Shown one piece after another: positions 45,730 through 55,450 of a stretch of 64,000 nucleotides of DNA (within the stretch, counting starts at the first letter, position 1; each line of letters begins with the position of its first letter). Below the pieces are notes generated by a model, which saw only the letters and a program-made list of their open reading frames with translations, did not search any database and was not told where the DNA came from. This DNA is from G965214625 sp965214625. Lineage in GTDB: Bacteria > Pseudomonadota > Gammaproteobacteria > Arenicellales > Poriferihabitantaceae. A program made the translations under genes and the position numbers. The stretch is from positions 620,001 to 684,000 of the forward strand of contig OZ243962.1 in assembly GCA_965214625.1 (NCBI GenBank), read 5' to 3'.

Positions 45730-48075
45730 TTATGTACGGGGCTTCTTCCTTTCCGGGTCCCGAAACGGCAAGCCGGTCACGGTGACCGGAATGCGTTTCA
45801 TGAACCCGTCAAGTCGACCGATTTCCAGTTTACCCGAATCATCCAGCGCTTCAACAACCACGCGGGCCATGGCAACTGATTGACCGTTCTCTGGAGACCG
45901 TATGGCACTGGTAATTTCGCCGACACGTCGCCGGCCGATATAGATACCGTCGCCCTGTGCACCGGTTTCACTGGTCCGGGAGACCAGGCCGACCAGTTTT
46001 CTGCGTGGTGATTCGATATTGCGGACAATCGGTCCCCTACCGATGAACGCTCCCTTTCGAGTATCCACCGCAAACGTCAAACCGCACTCATCGGGCGTTT
46101 CCGGGCCACCGAACTCCCTCCCAGCAGCCATCAACCCGGCTTCCACCCGAAGCAACTCAAGTGCCTCCGTGCCCATCGGCACCATCCCCAGCGGCGTGCC
46201 GGATTCAATGACCGCATCCCAAACCAGCGGTGCCGATTGCACATCACAGAATATCTCATACCCTTTTTCCCCTGTAAATCCAGTGCGTGTGACCATCAAC
46301 GCGGGTCCCTCGCGATCCTGCAAGCGACCGACGGTGAATCCGAACCAACGCATCCGGTCAAATGCAGGCTGGTGTCCCTGGGTGAAAATCAGGGGAGACA
46401 AAATGGCCTGGCTTTTCGGTCCTTGCACCGCCAGATTGCAAAGCGAACGGGACAGGTCGGTAATCCAGACCGACAGATTGTTTTCTTCGGCAATCTGACG
46501 CAAATGGATTGCACTGTCGTCCAGACCACAACACCAGCGGAACACATTCGGTGCCAACCTGAACAGCGTTCCGTCATCAATCACTGCACCGCGCTCATCA
46601 CAAAGCAAGGCATACAAACCACGATTGACGGACAAGCGCCGAACATCGCGTGTCAGCGCCAATTGCAGCAAAGACTCCGCATCGGGTCCGGTGACATCCA
46701 GCTTCCGCAGACCCGACATATCCTGTAATGTGGCCTTTTCACGGCAGGCCCAGTATTCCTGGATGGCCCCCGTAGCATCAAAACAACGGGGTGACCACAA
46801 ATCCCTCGCTACCTCGAACTGATCCGTCAAACGGTGGGTACACGAATAAAACGGCGATTCCAGGGTCAGCATGGGTTTTGAATGCGGTTCGGGTCGATAG
46901 GCGACAGACGGGCGTGATGCGCTCCCTGCCGGGTAGACCCTGACCAGAATATCGGTAGGATTCCAACCATTGATCGGGTCCACATCATCGGGACAAGCCG
47001 TCGAGACACAAACCAGATCCGTCTGGGCCCGCATTGCAACGTAATCCCCCGCTCTCGACCATGCTTCATCGGATCGGATACGATTGTCCGAAGGCAATAT
47101 CCAGGAGTTGAAAAAAAAGTTGATCGCCGGCCAAGCTCTGCGCGGCCGAATACCATAGCACGCATAGGCAGCAGAAATGTTGTCTGAACAATTGACATGC
47201 CCCGGGAAACCCCGGTTCTCGTAACCCCGGGCAGTACACGCCAGCGCAAACGTATCATGACGTCCCACCGTATCTTGTTCCACTGCCAAAAGGGGCGTCA
47301 TTTGCTGATCGAAGAACTTGTCAAACAGGCCAGGGACAGGCCAAGCGCCCCCCACCAGTGAGCGTGTCACCGTCGAATCGATGTGCCATTCAACGCCACG
47401 CGCCAGTGCAGATGCATTCATTGCCATGAAATCGGAGCACTGCTTTCCCTCAAGATCAATCACCTGAATCAATTCATCTTTCGCGACCTCATAGGCCAGC
47501 GCAGTCCCCCGTTTGATCAGAAATTCCTCCCTCGGATGCCCCAGATAAGGTGCTTCGTCGGATACCGCCGGCTGTCGGCTGATTCGAATGTCCACCTGAC
47601 CTCGGGTTTGGGCATGAATCAGCACGTGATCGGATTCGAGGTAAAAAAGCAATCCGGTGACATGATCATCGGCCTGCAGTACCAGTCCTTCCACTGGGAT
47701 ACGAACCGCAACAGAACGAAGATCGTTGAGATGGCGGTAAAATGCGGTCAGATGATGCGTGATGTCTCTTGTGTCGACCTGCGACCAATTCGGTCTTTCG
47801 GTTTCACCATCTAGCTGTTCACAACCCCCCATATCCGGTATCCCGAGTCGGCCCAACGCATCGCGTCCCGATTTGTCAAGGGCAGCCAAGAACAATTCCA
47901 CCTCCCCTCCCTGACCCTGTATCTGCATCAAGTCATCCTTGCGAAGGTCGAGGCTCACTGCACCTCCAGGCATCAGCACCAGCGCGGGGGGTGGATACCC
48001 AAGCGGATATCCCGGGAACCGGGTATGTTCCGCCAACATACCACTCGCAGGAGGCTGATAAATGGGGTGATTCAT
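45730..48075 (-). CDS. DUF1989-GcvT fusion protein, paralogue of TMAO demethylase Tdm
   Basis: 781 residues: a poorly conserved N-terminus (1-185), a DUF1989 zinc domain (about 190-385) and a GcvT aminomethyltransferase-like folate domain (about 420-770). The DUF1989 part keeps QCSDF (213-216), TR of the DSTVTR stretch, and the four candidate zinc ligands C280 (ALAC), H293 and C296 (GHVNC) and C356 (VCVS). It has the architecture of Tdm but differs throughout from the Tdm at 51442, especially at the N-terminus. It heads an operon with a betaine-type ABC importer and an alpha/beta hydrolase. I infer a demethylase for another methylated amine, passing C1 units to tetrahydrofolate. Confidence 0.85.
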   Translation of the reverse strand: MNHPIYQPPASGMLAEHTRFPGYPLGYPPPALVLMPGGAVSLDLRKDDLMQIQGQGGEVELFLAALDKSGRDALGRLGIPDMGGCEQLDGETERPNWSQVDTRDITHHLTAFYRHLNDLRSVAVRIPVEGLVLQADDHVTGLLFYLESDHVLIHAQTRGQVDIRISRQPAVSDEAPYLGHPREEFLIKRGTALAYEVAKDELIQVIDLEGKQCSDFMAMNASALARGVEWHIDSTVTRSLVGGAWPVPGLFDKFFDQQMTPLLAVEQDTVGRHDTFALACTARGYENRGFPGHVNCSDNISAAYACYGIRPRRAWPAINFFFNSWILPSDNRIRSDEAWSRAGDYVAMRAQTDLVCVSTACPDDVDPINGWNPTDILVRVYPAGSASRPSVAYRPEPHSKPMLTLESPFYSCTHRLTDQFEVARDLWSPRCFDATGAIQEYWACREKATLQDMSGLRKLDVTGPDAESLLQLALTRDVRRLSVNRGLYALLCDERGAVIDDGTLFRLAPNVFRWCCGLDDSAIHLRQIAEENNLSVWITDLSRSLCNLAVQGPKSQAILSPLIFTQGHQPAFDRMRWFGFTVGRLQDREGPALMVTRTGFTGEKGYEIFCDVQSAPLVWDAVIESGTPLGMVPMGTEALELLRVEAGLMAAGREFGGPETPDECGLTFAVDTRKGAFIGRGPIVRNIESPRRKLVGLVSRTSETGAQGDGIYIGRRRVGEITSAIRSPENGQSVAMARVVVEALDDSGKLEIGRLDGFMKRIPVTVTGLPFRDPERKKPRT

Positions 48076-48353
48076 GATTGACCTTTAACCAAGAACGATT
48101 CACTATATAGGCAAGTAATGACAGTATGCAAGTTCTTTATTGGGTGTCAATCGGGGAACAAATGATCTGTCTGGTTCTTTCATTGACGAAGGTCGACTTG
48201 CATGGGTTGGCAGCGACCCGCGTCCCTATTTTTCCATACCGGAACCGGTCATGTCGATGAGCAGAGTTGTCCGTAACCGAATGAATTCGACGAAAATTCG
48301 TCATCCTGCGTGGTCCCACCGAGTGGGATGCCTGTTTTTCAGACAGAAAACAA

Positions 48354-49124
48354 GTGAAGGGTCGATTCGAAGATAATGTGACACTGATTACCGGGGCTGG
48401 CGGTGGTATCGGTCTGGCCGCGGTACAAGCATTTGCTCGTGAAGGTGCCATCATCATCGCTTCGGATATCCATCCAGAACTTCTCGAACCGGTCATCGCG
48501 CTGGTTCAAAAATATGACGGCATTGTCCACACGCTGCCGGGTGACCTGACGGATGGAAATCATTGCAACCGACTGGCGGAGAAGGCGGTCGCACTGGCCG
48601 GACGGCTGGATATCGTCGTCAATAACGCCGGGGTTATGCGGCGGGGCAACATTCTCTCAACTTCCGATGAAGACTGGGCGCTATCGATCAAAATTAACCT
48701 CGAAGCGGTTTTTCGTATCTGCCGTTCCGCGATCGGGATCATGAAACAGTCCCGGCAAGGTGCGATTGTCAATGTCGCCTCATGCTGGGGTATTTACCCG
48801 GGCCCGAACCACCTCGCCTATTGCACCAGCAAGGCAGCCGTTGCGGCCATGACCCGCTGTCTCGGGCGGGACCATGCCGGTGACGGCATTCGTATCAATG
48901 CGGTGTGCCCCAATGAGGTGAATACGCCGATGCTTGCCAGCGGCTTTGAAATCCGGGGAATGGACCCGAATCAAGCCCTCACCGAACTCGACAACAGCGT
49001 CCCATTGGGACATATCGCTGAACCGGACGAAATCGCCGATGTGATCGCCTTTCTTGCTTCTTCGGATGCGCGTTATATGTGCGGTTCCGTGGTTGAAGTG
49101 AACGGCGCAAAGCCGGTTTACTGA
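48354..49124 (+). CDS. Short-chain dehydrogenase/reductase (first of a pair)
   Basis: 256-residue classical SDR. Cofactor motif TGAGGGIG is near residue 13, NNAG near 88, and the catalytic tetrad includes the S of NVASCWG and Y-x-x-x-K in YCTSK. The start is GTG at 48354, 278 bases from the divergent DUF1989-GcvT gene. Its stop overlaps the next SDR start (TGATG), so the pair is co-translated. 3-oxoacyl-ACP reductase-like enzymes have the same pattern; the physiological substrate is unknown. Confidence 0.87.
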   Translation: MKGRFEDNVTLITGAGGGIGLAAVQAFAREGAIIIASDIHPELLEPVIALVQKYDGIVHTLPGDLTDGNHCNRLAEKAVALAGRLDIVVNNAGVMRRGNILSTSDEDWALSIKINLEAVFRICRSAIGIMKQSRQGAIVNVASCWGIYPGPNHLAYCTSKAAVAAMTRCLGRDHAGDGIRINAVCPNEVNTPMLASGFEIRGMDPNQALTELDNSVPLGHIAEPDEIADVIAFLASSDARYMCGSVVEVNGAKPVY

Positions 49125-49864
49125 TGACTTTATCGGGGAAAGTGGCGATTGTCACCGGAGGGGGCAGTGGTATCGGTGCAGCGATTACCCGACAACTGAT
49201 TGATCAACAGGCCGACGTGGTTGCCGTACAACGCCGTCCCTGCACGATTGCCGGAGCAACATCGATTGAAGCGGATTTGATCAATAGCAAACACTGCAGG
49301 TCGGTCATCGAGCAGACGCTGCAGAAATATGACAAACTGGATATCCTGATCAACAACGCCGGCATGATGAGCGAGAATACGCTTGAAGACATGCCGCTAT
49401 CCCTCTGGAATGAAATGCTGACACTAAACCTGACAGCGCCGTTTTTATTGTGTAAATATGCAATGCCTTACTTGTGCCAGACCCGGGGTAACATAGTGAA
49501 CATCGGGTCGATCGAAGCACTCGGCTCCAACCCCGGCCACGCAGCCTACAATGCCTCTAAGGCCGGACTGCATGCCTTGACCCGAAGCATTGCGGTTGAT
49601 CAGGGAGCCCGCGGTGTTCGCTGCAATACGGTCGCACCCGGCTGGATCGATACGGACCTGAATATCGAGTTCATCAACGCAATGCCCGAGCCGGAGCACT
49701 TCAGGCAACGGATCGCCGAGTTGCATCCCTTGAAACGAACCGGAACGCCCGACGAGGTCGCGGCCATGGTCTGCTGGCTCGCCTCGGATTCAGCGAGCTT
49801 TGTAACCGGTCAGACTTTTATCGTCGATGGGGGTCGACTGGCCAAATTGAGTCTTCCGGTATAA
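49124..49864 (+). CDS. Short-chain dehydrogenase/reductase (second of a pair)
   Basis: 246-residue SDR with TGGGSGIG near the N-terminus, NNAG, catalytic Y-x-x-x-K as YNASK, then VAPGWIDTDLN and the closing TGQTFIVDGG. It is only moderately similar to the preceding SDR, so this is not a recent duplication. The two may oxidise successive hydroxyls of one compound or form a mixed complex. It converges on tmm, whose stop lies about 130 bases away. Confidence 0.87.
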   Translation: MTLSGKVAIVTGGGSGIGAAITRQLIDQQADVVAVQRRPCTIAGATSIEADLINSKHCRSVIEQTLQKYDKLDILINNAGMMSENTLEDMPLSLWNEMLTLNLTAPFLLCKYAMPYLCQTRGNIVNIGSIEALGSNPGHAAYNASKAGLHALTRSIAVDQGARGVRCNTVAPGWIDTDLNIEFINAMPEPEHFRQRIAELHPLKRTGTPDEVAAMVCWLASDSASFVTGQTFIVDGGRLAKLSLPV

Positions 49865-49997
49865 GACTGAACTTCCTTTCGAAACAGCCCCGATTCGATC
49901 ATAAAACAGGGTGCAGTCTCAAAGGCCCGACTCGGATGTTGGGAACCACACGACGACAAGCCGTTTGAAACGGCATTGATGGGTGATGCAACCGGCT

Positions 49998-51341
49998 TCA
50001 GGAACCGGATTGCAGATAACTTTCCATGGAATCATCCATCGCTTCCATCCACGGCGTATGATGTGTTGGCTGCATGTTCCCCGTCATCAGTGAGGCATAG
50101 GCATTGTTGCGAAAACCCATGATGTCATCATGCTTATGGTGCTCCCAGTCCATGAATGTCCTGTTGACCCCTTCAACATCGAAGCTCGGATAATCAGTTT
50201 CATCAATCAATTCCTGAACATAATCACCCTGGAACCAGATCATCTGCTCATCATCCTCAAGCAACTCCTCACGAGCCCGCCAAGTGGCACTATGTTGCAT
50301 CATTTCCGCTTTTGCCGGCAGTGATATCCTGCCCAGAATAACATCGCGTGCATACCAGGCTTGGGCATCAAACATGTTGAAGGTATAAAACTGATCCTGC
50401 ATACCCAAATACATCAATTTGGGATTGTCTTCCCAAACCACCCCTTTATACAGATTCAAAGGCCACAAACGGTTATCTGTTTTCAACCGCAACCCATCCG
50501 GAAGGAACGGAAAATGATGCAGATACCCCGTACACAGAATAATCGCATCCACTTTCTTGGTTGTCCCGTCCTTGAAATAAGCGGTATTGTTTTCAACCCT
50601 GACCAGCAACGGCACTTCTGAAAAGCTCTCCGGCCAGTGAAACCCGGTCGCTGCAGTACGGTGACTGATGGTCAATGACCTGGCGCCGTATTTATGGCAT
50701 TGGGATGCAATATCCTCGGCGGAATAACTCGTCCCGATGAGCAGGACATCCTTGCCCTTGAACTCCAGCGCATCGCGGAAGTCGTGAGCATGCAGTACTC
50801 GCCCGTTGAATGTATCAAACCCCTCGAAATACGGTACATTGGGAGTGGAAAAGTGCCCATTGGCGACAACCACATAGTCAAACTGTTCGGACGAGACGAC
50901 ATCGTCCATCAAGTTCTTCGCGGTCACTGTAAACAGTCCACTCTCGTCAGAATACTCAACATGGGTTACGACTGTCCTGAATCGGACGAAGTCACGCACA
51001 CCGGCCTTTTCAACACGTCCCTTGATGTAATCCGCCAGTACGGCCCTAGGCGGATAAGAGGCAATGGGTCGCCCGAAGTGTTCCTCAAATGTATAATCCG
51101 CGAATTCGAGGCATTCTTTCGGGCCATTCGACCACAGATAGCGGTACATGCTGCAATGGACCGGTTCGCCATACTCATCCAGACCGGTTCGCCAGGTATA
51201 ATTCCATAGCCCTCCCCAGTCTTCCTGTTTCTCATAACAGACGATCTCGGGGATATCGGTTCCGTTTGCCTTGGCTGAAGCAAACGCTCTCAGTTGAGCA
51301 GTGCCACAAGGCCCTGCACCTATAATTGCCACTCTAGACAT
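49998..51341 (-). CDS. tmm: Trimethylamine monooxygenase Tmm (bacterial flavin-containing monooxygenase)
   Basis: FAD/NADPH enzyme oxidising trimethylamine to trimethylamine N-oxide; 447 residues, normal for Tmm. The FAD motif is IGAGPCGTAQLRAF, the FMO motif F-x-G-x-x-x-H appears as FNGRVLHAHDF, and the NADPH motif is GTSYSAEDIASQ, including the tyrosine Tmm uses at the active site. Tmm-specific stretches such as GLWNYTWRTGLDEYGEP, YRYLWSNGPKECLEF and LYLGMQDQFYTFNMFDAQAWYA are present. Downstream of tdm on the same strand with a 100-base gap, matching the marine tmm/tdm pairing. Confidence 0.96.
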   Translation of the reverse strand: MSRVAIIGAGPCGTAQLRAFASAKANGTDIPEIVCYEKQEDWGGLWNYTWRTGLDEYGEPVHCSMYRYLWSNGPKECLEFADYTFEEHFGRPIASYPPRAVLADYIKGRVEKAGVRDFVRFRTVVTHVEYSDESGLFTVTAKNLMDDVVSSEQFDYVVVANGHFSTPNVPYFEGFDTFNGRVLHAHDFRDALEFKGKDVLLIGTSYSAEDIASQCHKYGARSLTISHRTAATGFHWPESFSEVPLLVRVENNTAYFKDGTTKKVDAIILCTGYLHHFPFLPDGLRLKTDNRLWPLNLYKGVVWEDNPKLMYLGMQDQFYTFNMFDAQAWYARDVILGRISLPAKAEMMQHSATWRAREELLEDDEQMIWFQGDYVQELIDETDYPSFDVEGVNRTFMDWEHHKHDDIMGFRNNAYASLMTGNMQPTHHTPWMEAMDDSMESYLQSGS

Positions 51342-51441
51342 GTTTCTTTTCTCCTCCAGAATCGTTTATCTCAATATCAATCAGGCGATGCGTTGACGTG
51401 ATTAAGGTCAACCAGAAATTCCACACCATTTCAATGCTGTA

Positions 51442-53796
51442 TTAACCGTAATTTCCCCTTACTCTCTCTTTCCCGGGATCAAAATGTGGAAAGGGGACGA
51501 CCCAGGCGGCAAGACGTTTTTGATGTCCATCCAGTTTGCCGATTTCCACCTCCGTTGCCAACGCGCAATAATCCACCTTCAACCGGGCAAGGGCAATATT
51601 TTTACCCAAAGTCGGTGAAATCATACCACTGGTAATCACCCCAACCTGTTCTTTTCCGATAAAAACGTGATCACCGTTGCCACCCGGTTCATTACCGCTC
51701 ACCTCCAGACCAACCAGTTTCTGTTGTGGATGGGCCTTTCTGCGAACCAGTGCCTCACGCCCAATAAAGTCGTCCTGCTTTGACTTCAGGGGCACCGTGA
51801 ATCCGATGCCGGCCTCAAACGGATCCGTCTGATCGCAAAACTCATAACCGGCAAAAATCAGACCGGCTTCAATTCTAAGCAGGTCCAGCGCTTCCAGTCC
51901 CAATGGCACAATTCCATGTGCCTGCCCCGCTTCCCAGATGGCATCCCAGACAGACTCGGCATCGTTGGGGTGACAAAAAATCTCGTAGCCCATCTCACCG
52001 GTATAGCCGGTGCGCGAGAGCACGATAGGCGCACCGTTCGCATCCCCGATACGGGCAATAGAAAATCGAAACCAGGCAAGCTCTTCCAGTGAAGCCTGAT
52101 CCGGACGGGTCCAAATCACATTCTGGAGTGTTTCCTTGCTCTTGGGTCCCTGGACCTGAAGATTGCATAACTGCGATGTCGAATCCTTGACCCATGCACG
52201 AAGGGACTGTTCCGCTGCCTGTTTTCTTAACCATAATCCCGAGTCATCGGTGCCGCCGATCCAGCGAAAGTTATCCCTGCCCAGTCTGAACACAGTCCCA
52301 TCATCAATCATGCCCCCGGACTCATAGCACATCGCCGTGTAGACGACATGGCCATTTCCAAGCTTTCTGATATCCCGGGTCACACAGCTTTGCAACAATC
52401 GTTCGGCATCGGGACCGGTTACCTCGTATTTTCTGAGCGGTGACAGGTCCGTCACGATGACTTTCTCCCGACAGGCCCAGTATTCGGCCACCGCCCCGTG
52501 ATTGGTAAAGCTGTTCGCCAGCCAATACCCACTGTATTCGGTAAAATCGCGCGTTAATGCCGCAGTTCGCGAGTGGAAAGCGGTTTCTTTTGTCATTTCA
52601 GGCTCCGATTCGGGTGTTTTGCGAAAAGCGATGGCTCGTTTGAATAGATTTTCCTTGGTATAGGTCCTGATATGGATATCGGTTGGCACCCATCCGTTGG
52701 CAGGGTCAATATCGCAGGGACAGGAAGAGGAAACGCAGACCATGTCCTTTAACGCCTTCAACAAGACATAATCGCCCGGTCGGGACCACGGGTCATCGAA
52801 CATGAACTGATGATCATCATCGAAAAAGGTATTAAAGAACAGATTCATCGCCATCCATCCTTTTCTTGGCACAATCGGGTAATCCGATAACACCTGATTG
52901 AAGTTTTCGGAACAGTTGACATGCCCCGGATAACCGACCTCATCATAATATTTGCTGGTGCATGCCAGTCCAAAACTATCGTGTCGGCCACAAGTGTCCT
53001 GCACCACTTCCAGCACCGGTTCGAAGTCAACATCATAGAACTTGGAGAATAATCCCGGTCCGGGATAGGCTACGCCCATTAACGCTCTTGTCGTGGTCGC
53101 ATCAAGACAGCGCTCCAACCCGGCATCCAGTTTCGCGAGATCGAAACACTGGAAATCAGAACACTGGCGACCGTCAACATCAATGACCTGTATATACTCC
53201 CCCGCCTTGATTTCATAACTCCGGGCAGTCGAGGCATCAATCCGAATGCTTTGTTTTTCATCCGCCAATGGGTCCGGCAGATCATTGGCCAGCAGTTCTC
53301 CCGGATTGGCCCGGTCAACATAGACAGTGATATCGGTCGGGGGATTCTGCCCCTCTACAGACATCGGTTCGCCCGGCACACCGACCAAACAGATCAGTTC
53401 CTGTTCCCCGGTCATTTTGACGCTGGCCCCTGCAATCGTATTGTCCGACAATACTTCCGCCACTTTTTCTGTTTTCAGCTCAATGCCATAAGATCGCATT
53501 TTGTCCCGTATTTTTTTGGCGGCCGGGTTATCACTGTGTAAAATTTTCTGCATTGCATCACTTTCGGTCGCCGCAATCATCCCCAGTTGCGAGGTGGCAT
53601 TCTCCCCCAAAGCGTTAAATGCAAAGACCTGAACACGCTGCAGACCCTCGGGATCAACCACCTCCAATTCATCCCCGCGCATCACGGGCAAGGCCAGCAC
53701 ACCACCTGCCCGAACGATGTAGCGCTCCCGACCAAGCCATTGCGCCCCCAATCCCGGCGCGCGAAGCTGAACGATAGAACGAAGATCAATATTCAT
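51442..53796 (-). CDS. tdm: Trimethylamine N-oxide demethylase Tdm
   Basis: 784 residues from ATG 53796 (MNIDLRSIVQL); the frame extends 40 codons upstream but that part is cysteine-rich nonsense. Tdm splits TMAO to dimethylamine and formaldehyde. The central DUF1989 zinc domain carries QCSDF (211-215) and candidate ligands C279, H292, C295 and C354. The C-terminal half (about 430-784) is a GcvT-like tetrahydrofolate domain (SRTGYTGEMGYEIF, GLEALDLLRIEAGLI) that captures the formaldehyde. An N-terminal DUF1989-like partial repeat covers about residues 1-170. The tmm neighbour makes the assignment firm. Confidence 0.94.
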   Translation of the reverse strand: MNIDLRSIVQLRAPGLGAQWLGRERYIVRAGGVLALPVMRGDELEVVDPEGLQRVQVFAFNALGENATSQLGMIAATESDAMQKILHSDNPAAKKIRDKMRSYGIELKTEKVAEVLSDNTIAGASVKMTGEQELICLVGVPGEPMSVEGQNPPTDITVYVDRANPGELLANDLPDPLADEKQSIRIDASTARSYEIKAGEYIQVIDVDGRQCSDFQCFDLAKLDAGLERCLDATTTRALMGVAYPGPGLFSKFYDVDFEPVLEVVQDTCGRHDSFGLACTSKYYDEVGYPGHVNCSENFNQVLSDYPIVPRKGWMAMNLFFNTFFDDDHQFMFDDPWSRPGDYVLLKALKDMVCVSSSCPCDIDPANGWVPTDIHIRTYTKENLFKRAIAFRKTPESEPEMTKETAFHSRTAALTRDFTEYSGYWLANSFTNHGAVAEYWACREKVIVTDLSPLRKYEVTGPDAERLLQSCVTRDIRKLGNGHVVYTAMCYESGGMIDDGTVFRLGRDNFRWIGGTDDSGLWLRKQAAEQSLRAWVKDSTSQLCNLQVQGPKSKETLQNVIWTRPDQASLEELAWFRFSIARIGDANGAPIVLSRTGYTGEMGYEIFCHPNDAESVWDAIWEAGQAHGIVPLGLEALDLLRIEAGLIFAGYEFCDQTDPFEAGIGFTVPLKSKQDDFIGREALVRRKAHPQQKLVGLEVSGNEPGGNGDHVFIGKEQVGVITSGMISPTLGKNIALARLKVDYCALATEVEIGKLDGHQKRLAAWVVPFPHFDPGKERVRGNYG

Positions 53797-54350
53797 GTCA
53801 CGACAAAAAGCATGCCTTGATTCATAGTCAGCCGATGACGCTGCGCCAAGTGACGCTGAAATAAATGGTATCCGTTCCAACCAACGTGCAAGGCAAAAAA
53901 GCAGGAAACACAACAATACAGTTCATAACGTATATTTTATTTGTTTTTTTGTGTCATTGTCGAAAAATAATTCCGTTGGAACAAAAATGGTTCATTCTTT
54001 GCATGGAAAACATCATACGGTGTGGGTCCGTATCTCTTGTGCAGATAAACTGTATCACACAAACAACAAGTATCCAGCCCATGTCAACCTGTCCCAAGAC
54101 CAACCCAACCTCAGTTCGCTCCCGTACAACCTGACATTCGGTGAATACATGGGTCAGACAGAACCTTAGATTTCAATCTCACCGTTATCGATACGCCAGA
54201 GGTATAGGTCCCCCTTGTCGAGACTCAAAGGCCTGTTGTCGAAACGGCGGGATTTTACTGAAGACAACACCAAATATGGGTTAATATCCCTTTGAACTTC
54301 CGATTTTGGCGTTATAGAGATCATGCACTTGTCCTAGGGAAATAACCGTC
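53797..54350. other. 554-base AT-rich divergent regulatory region between tdm and the TmoW-like gene
   Basis: No coding frame is supported. Around 53910-54000 the sequence is strikingly AT-rich with T runs, consistent with promoter DNA for the tdm-tmm and tmoW-like units. Specific -35/-10 boxes and operator symmetry were not identified with confidence. The CCTAGG near 54333 is short and probably incidental. Confidence 0.5.
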
Positions 54351-55370
54351 ATGACTGAAAAAGTAAAAATTGCCTGTGACAACATATGGAAATTGTACGG
54401 GAAAAATCCCATCGAATTCTTTAACCAACACGATGGAAACCCCGGTAGCGATGCCATCAAATCTGCCGGCTATATTCCTGCCGTCCGAAGCGCGACATTT
54501 GATGTCCATGAGGGTGAAATTCTCGTTATTATGGGTTTGAGTGGGTCCGGCAAGTCAACGCTGGTACGTTGTCTTTCGCGTCTTATTGAGCCGACCCACG
54601 GAAAAGTGCTGTTTGACGGGATTGACCTGCTCAAAGCGAATGACAGGGAATTGATCGATATCAGACGGCATAAGATGGGCATGGTTTTTCAGAATTTCGC
54701 GCTACTGCCCCATCGGACCGTTTTGCAGAACATCGCATTTCCCCTGGAAGTGCAAGGTATTGACAAGGAAACACGGGAAAAACGGGCCCGTGAAGTCATT
54801 GAAATTGTCGGACTCAAAAGTCGCGATGATTACTATCCCAGGGAACTGTCGGGGGGCCAACAACAACGAGTGGGAATCGGGCGTTCTCTGGCCGTCGAGC
54901 CCGACCTGTGGTTTTTGGACGAACCCTTCTCGGCCCTGGATCCCCTTATTCGCAAGGAAATGCAGGATGAATTCATTCGTTTGCAGTCGATGCTCAACAA
55001 GACCATCGTGTTCATTACCCACGATTTTGACGAGGCGATCAAGCTTGCGGACCGCATTGCCATCATGTATGAGGGCCTGATCGTGCAAGTCGGCACTGCT
55101 GAAGAACTGATTACGCAGCCGGCAACCGATTATGTTGCCGAATTCACGAAAGATATTCCACGAGACAAACTGCTGTCGGTCAAAAGCATCATGACTGACG
55201 CTGGTGACAACACGCATCCGGAGTTGACTGTGTATGAAACAGATACTTTGTCGACAATAGCGGGTGAAGTCCTCAGACAGGATAAAGACATCCGGGTGAT
55301 CAATGCCCGCAATGAAATTGTTGGTACGTTACAACGTCACCGCCTGGCGGACATACTGTTTGAGAAATAA
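54351..55370 (+). CDS. Betaine-type ABC transporter ATPase, TmoW-like, without cognate permease nearby
   Basis: 339-residue ATPase of the ProV/OpuAA class. Start motif IACDNIWKLYGKNP, Walker A GLSGSGKST, signature ELSGGQQQRVGIGRS, Walker B LWFLDEPFSALD and FITHDFDEA. A C-terminal CBS-like segment ends in RHRLADILFEK. It is divergent from tdm-tmm, where marine bacteria keep the TMAO importer tmoXWV, so TMAO uptake is the natural guess. But no binding protein or permease follows; the next gene is pdxJ. It may serve components encoded elsewhere, possibly the importer at 41-45 kb. Confidence 0.85.
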   Translation: MTEKVKIACDNIWKLYGKNPIEFFNQHDGNPGSDAIKSAGYIPAVRSATFDVHEGEILVIMGLSGSGKSTLVRCLSRLIEPTHGKVLFDGIDLLKANDRELIDIRRHKMGMVFQNFALLPHRTVLQNIAFPLEVQGIDKETREKRAREVIEIVGLKSRDDYYPRELSGGQQQRVGIGRSLAVEPDLWFLDEPFSALDPLIRKEMQDEFIRLQSMLNKTIVFITHDFDEAIKLADRIAIMYEGLIVQVGTAEELITQPATDYVAEFTKDIPRDKLLSVKSIMTDAGDNTHPELTVYETDTLSTIAGEVLRQDKDIRVINARNEIVGTLQRHRLADILFEK

Positions 55371-55450
55371 CGGCGTCGAAGCCACCCCTTGAAATACCTG
55401 ACCGCCGCTGATCTTGCCTGTCTTCGTGTCCAGTTTGTCCGAATCAGGGG

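Noticed and set aside
53797..53916. Forty-codon N-terminal extension of tdm as a signal peptide
   Set aside because: The hydrophobic, cysteine-rich stretch has no cleavage site and Tdm is cytoplasmic; ATG 53796 gives the usual Tdm length.
53865..54169. Short open frames in the tdm/tmoW intergenic region, considered as a small regulator
   Set aside because: No helix-turn-helix or other motif and very AT-rich codon content; promoter DNA is more likely.
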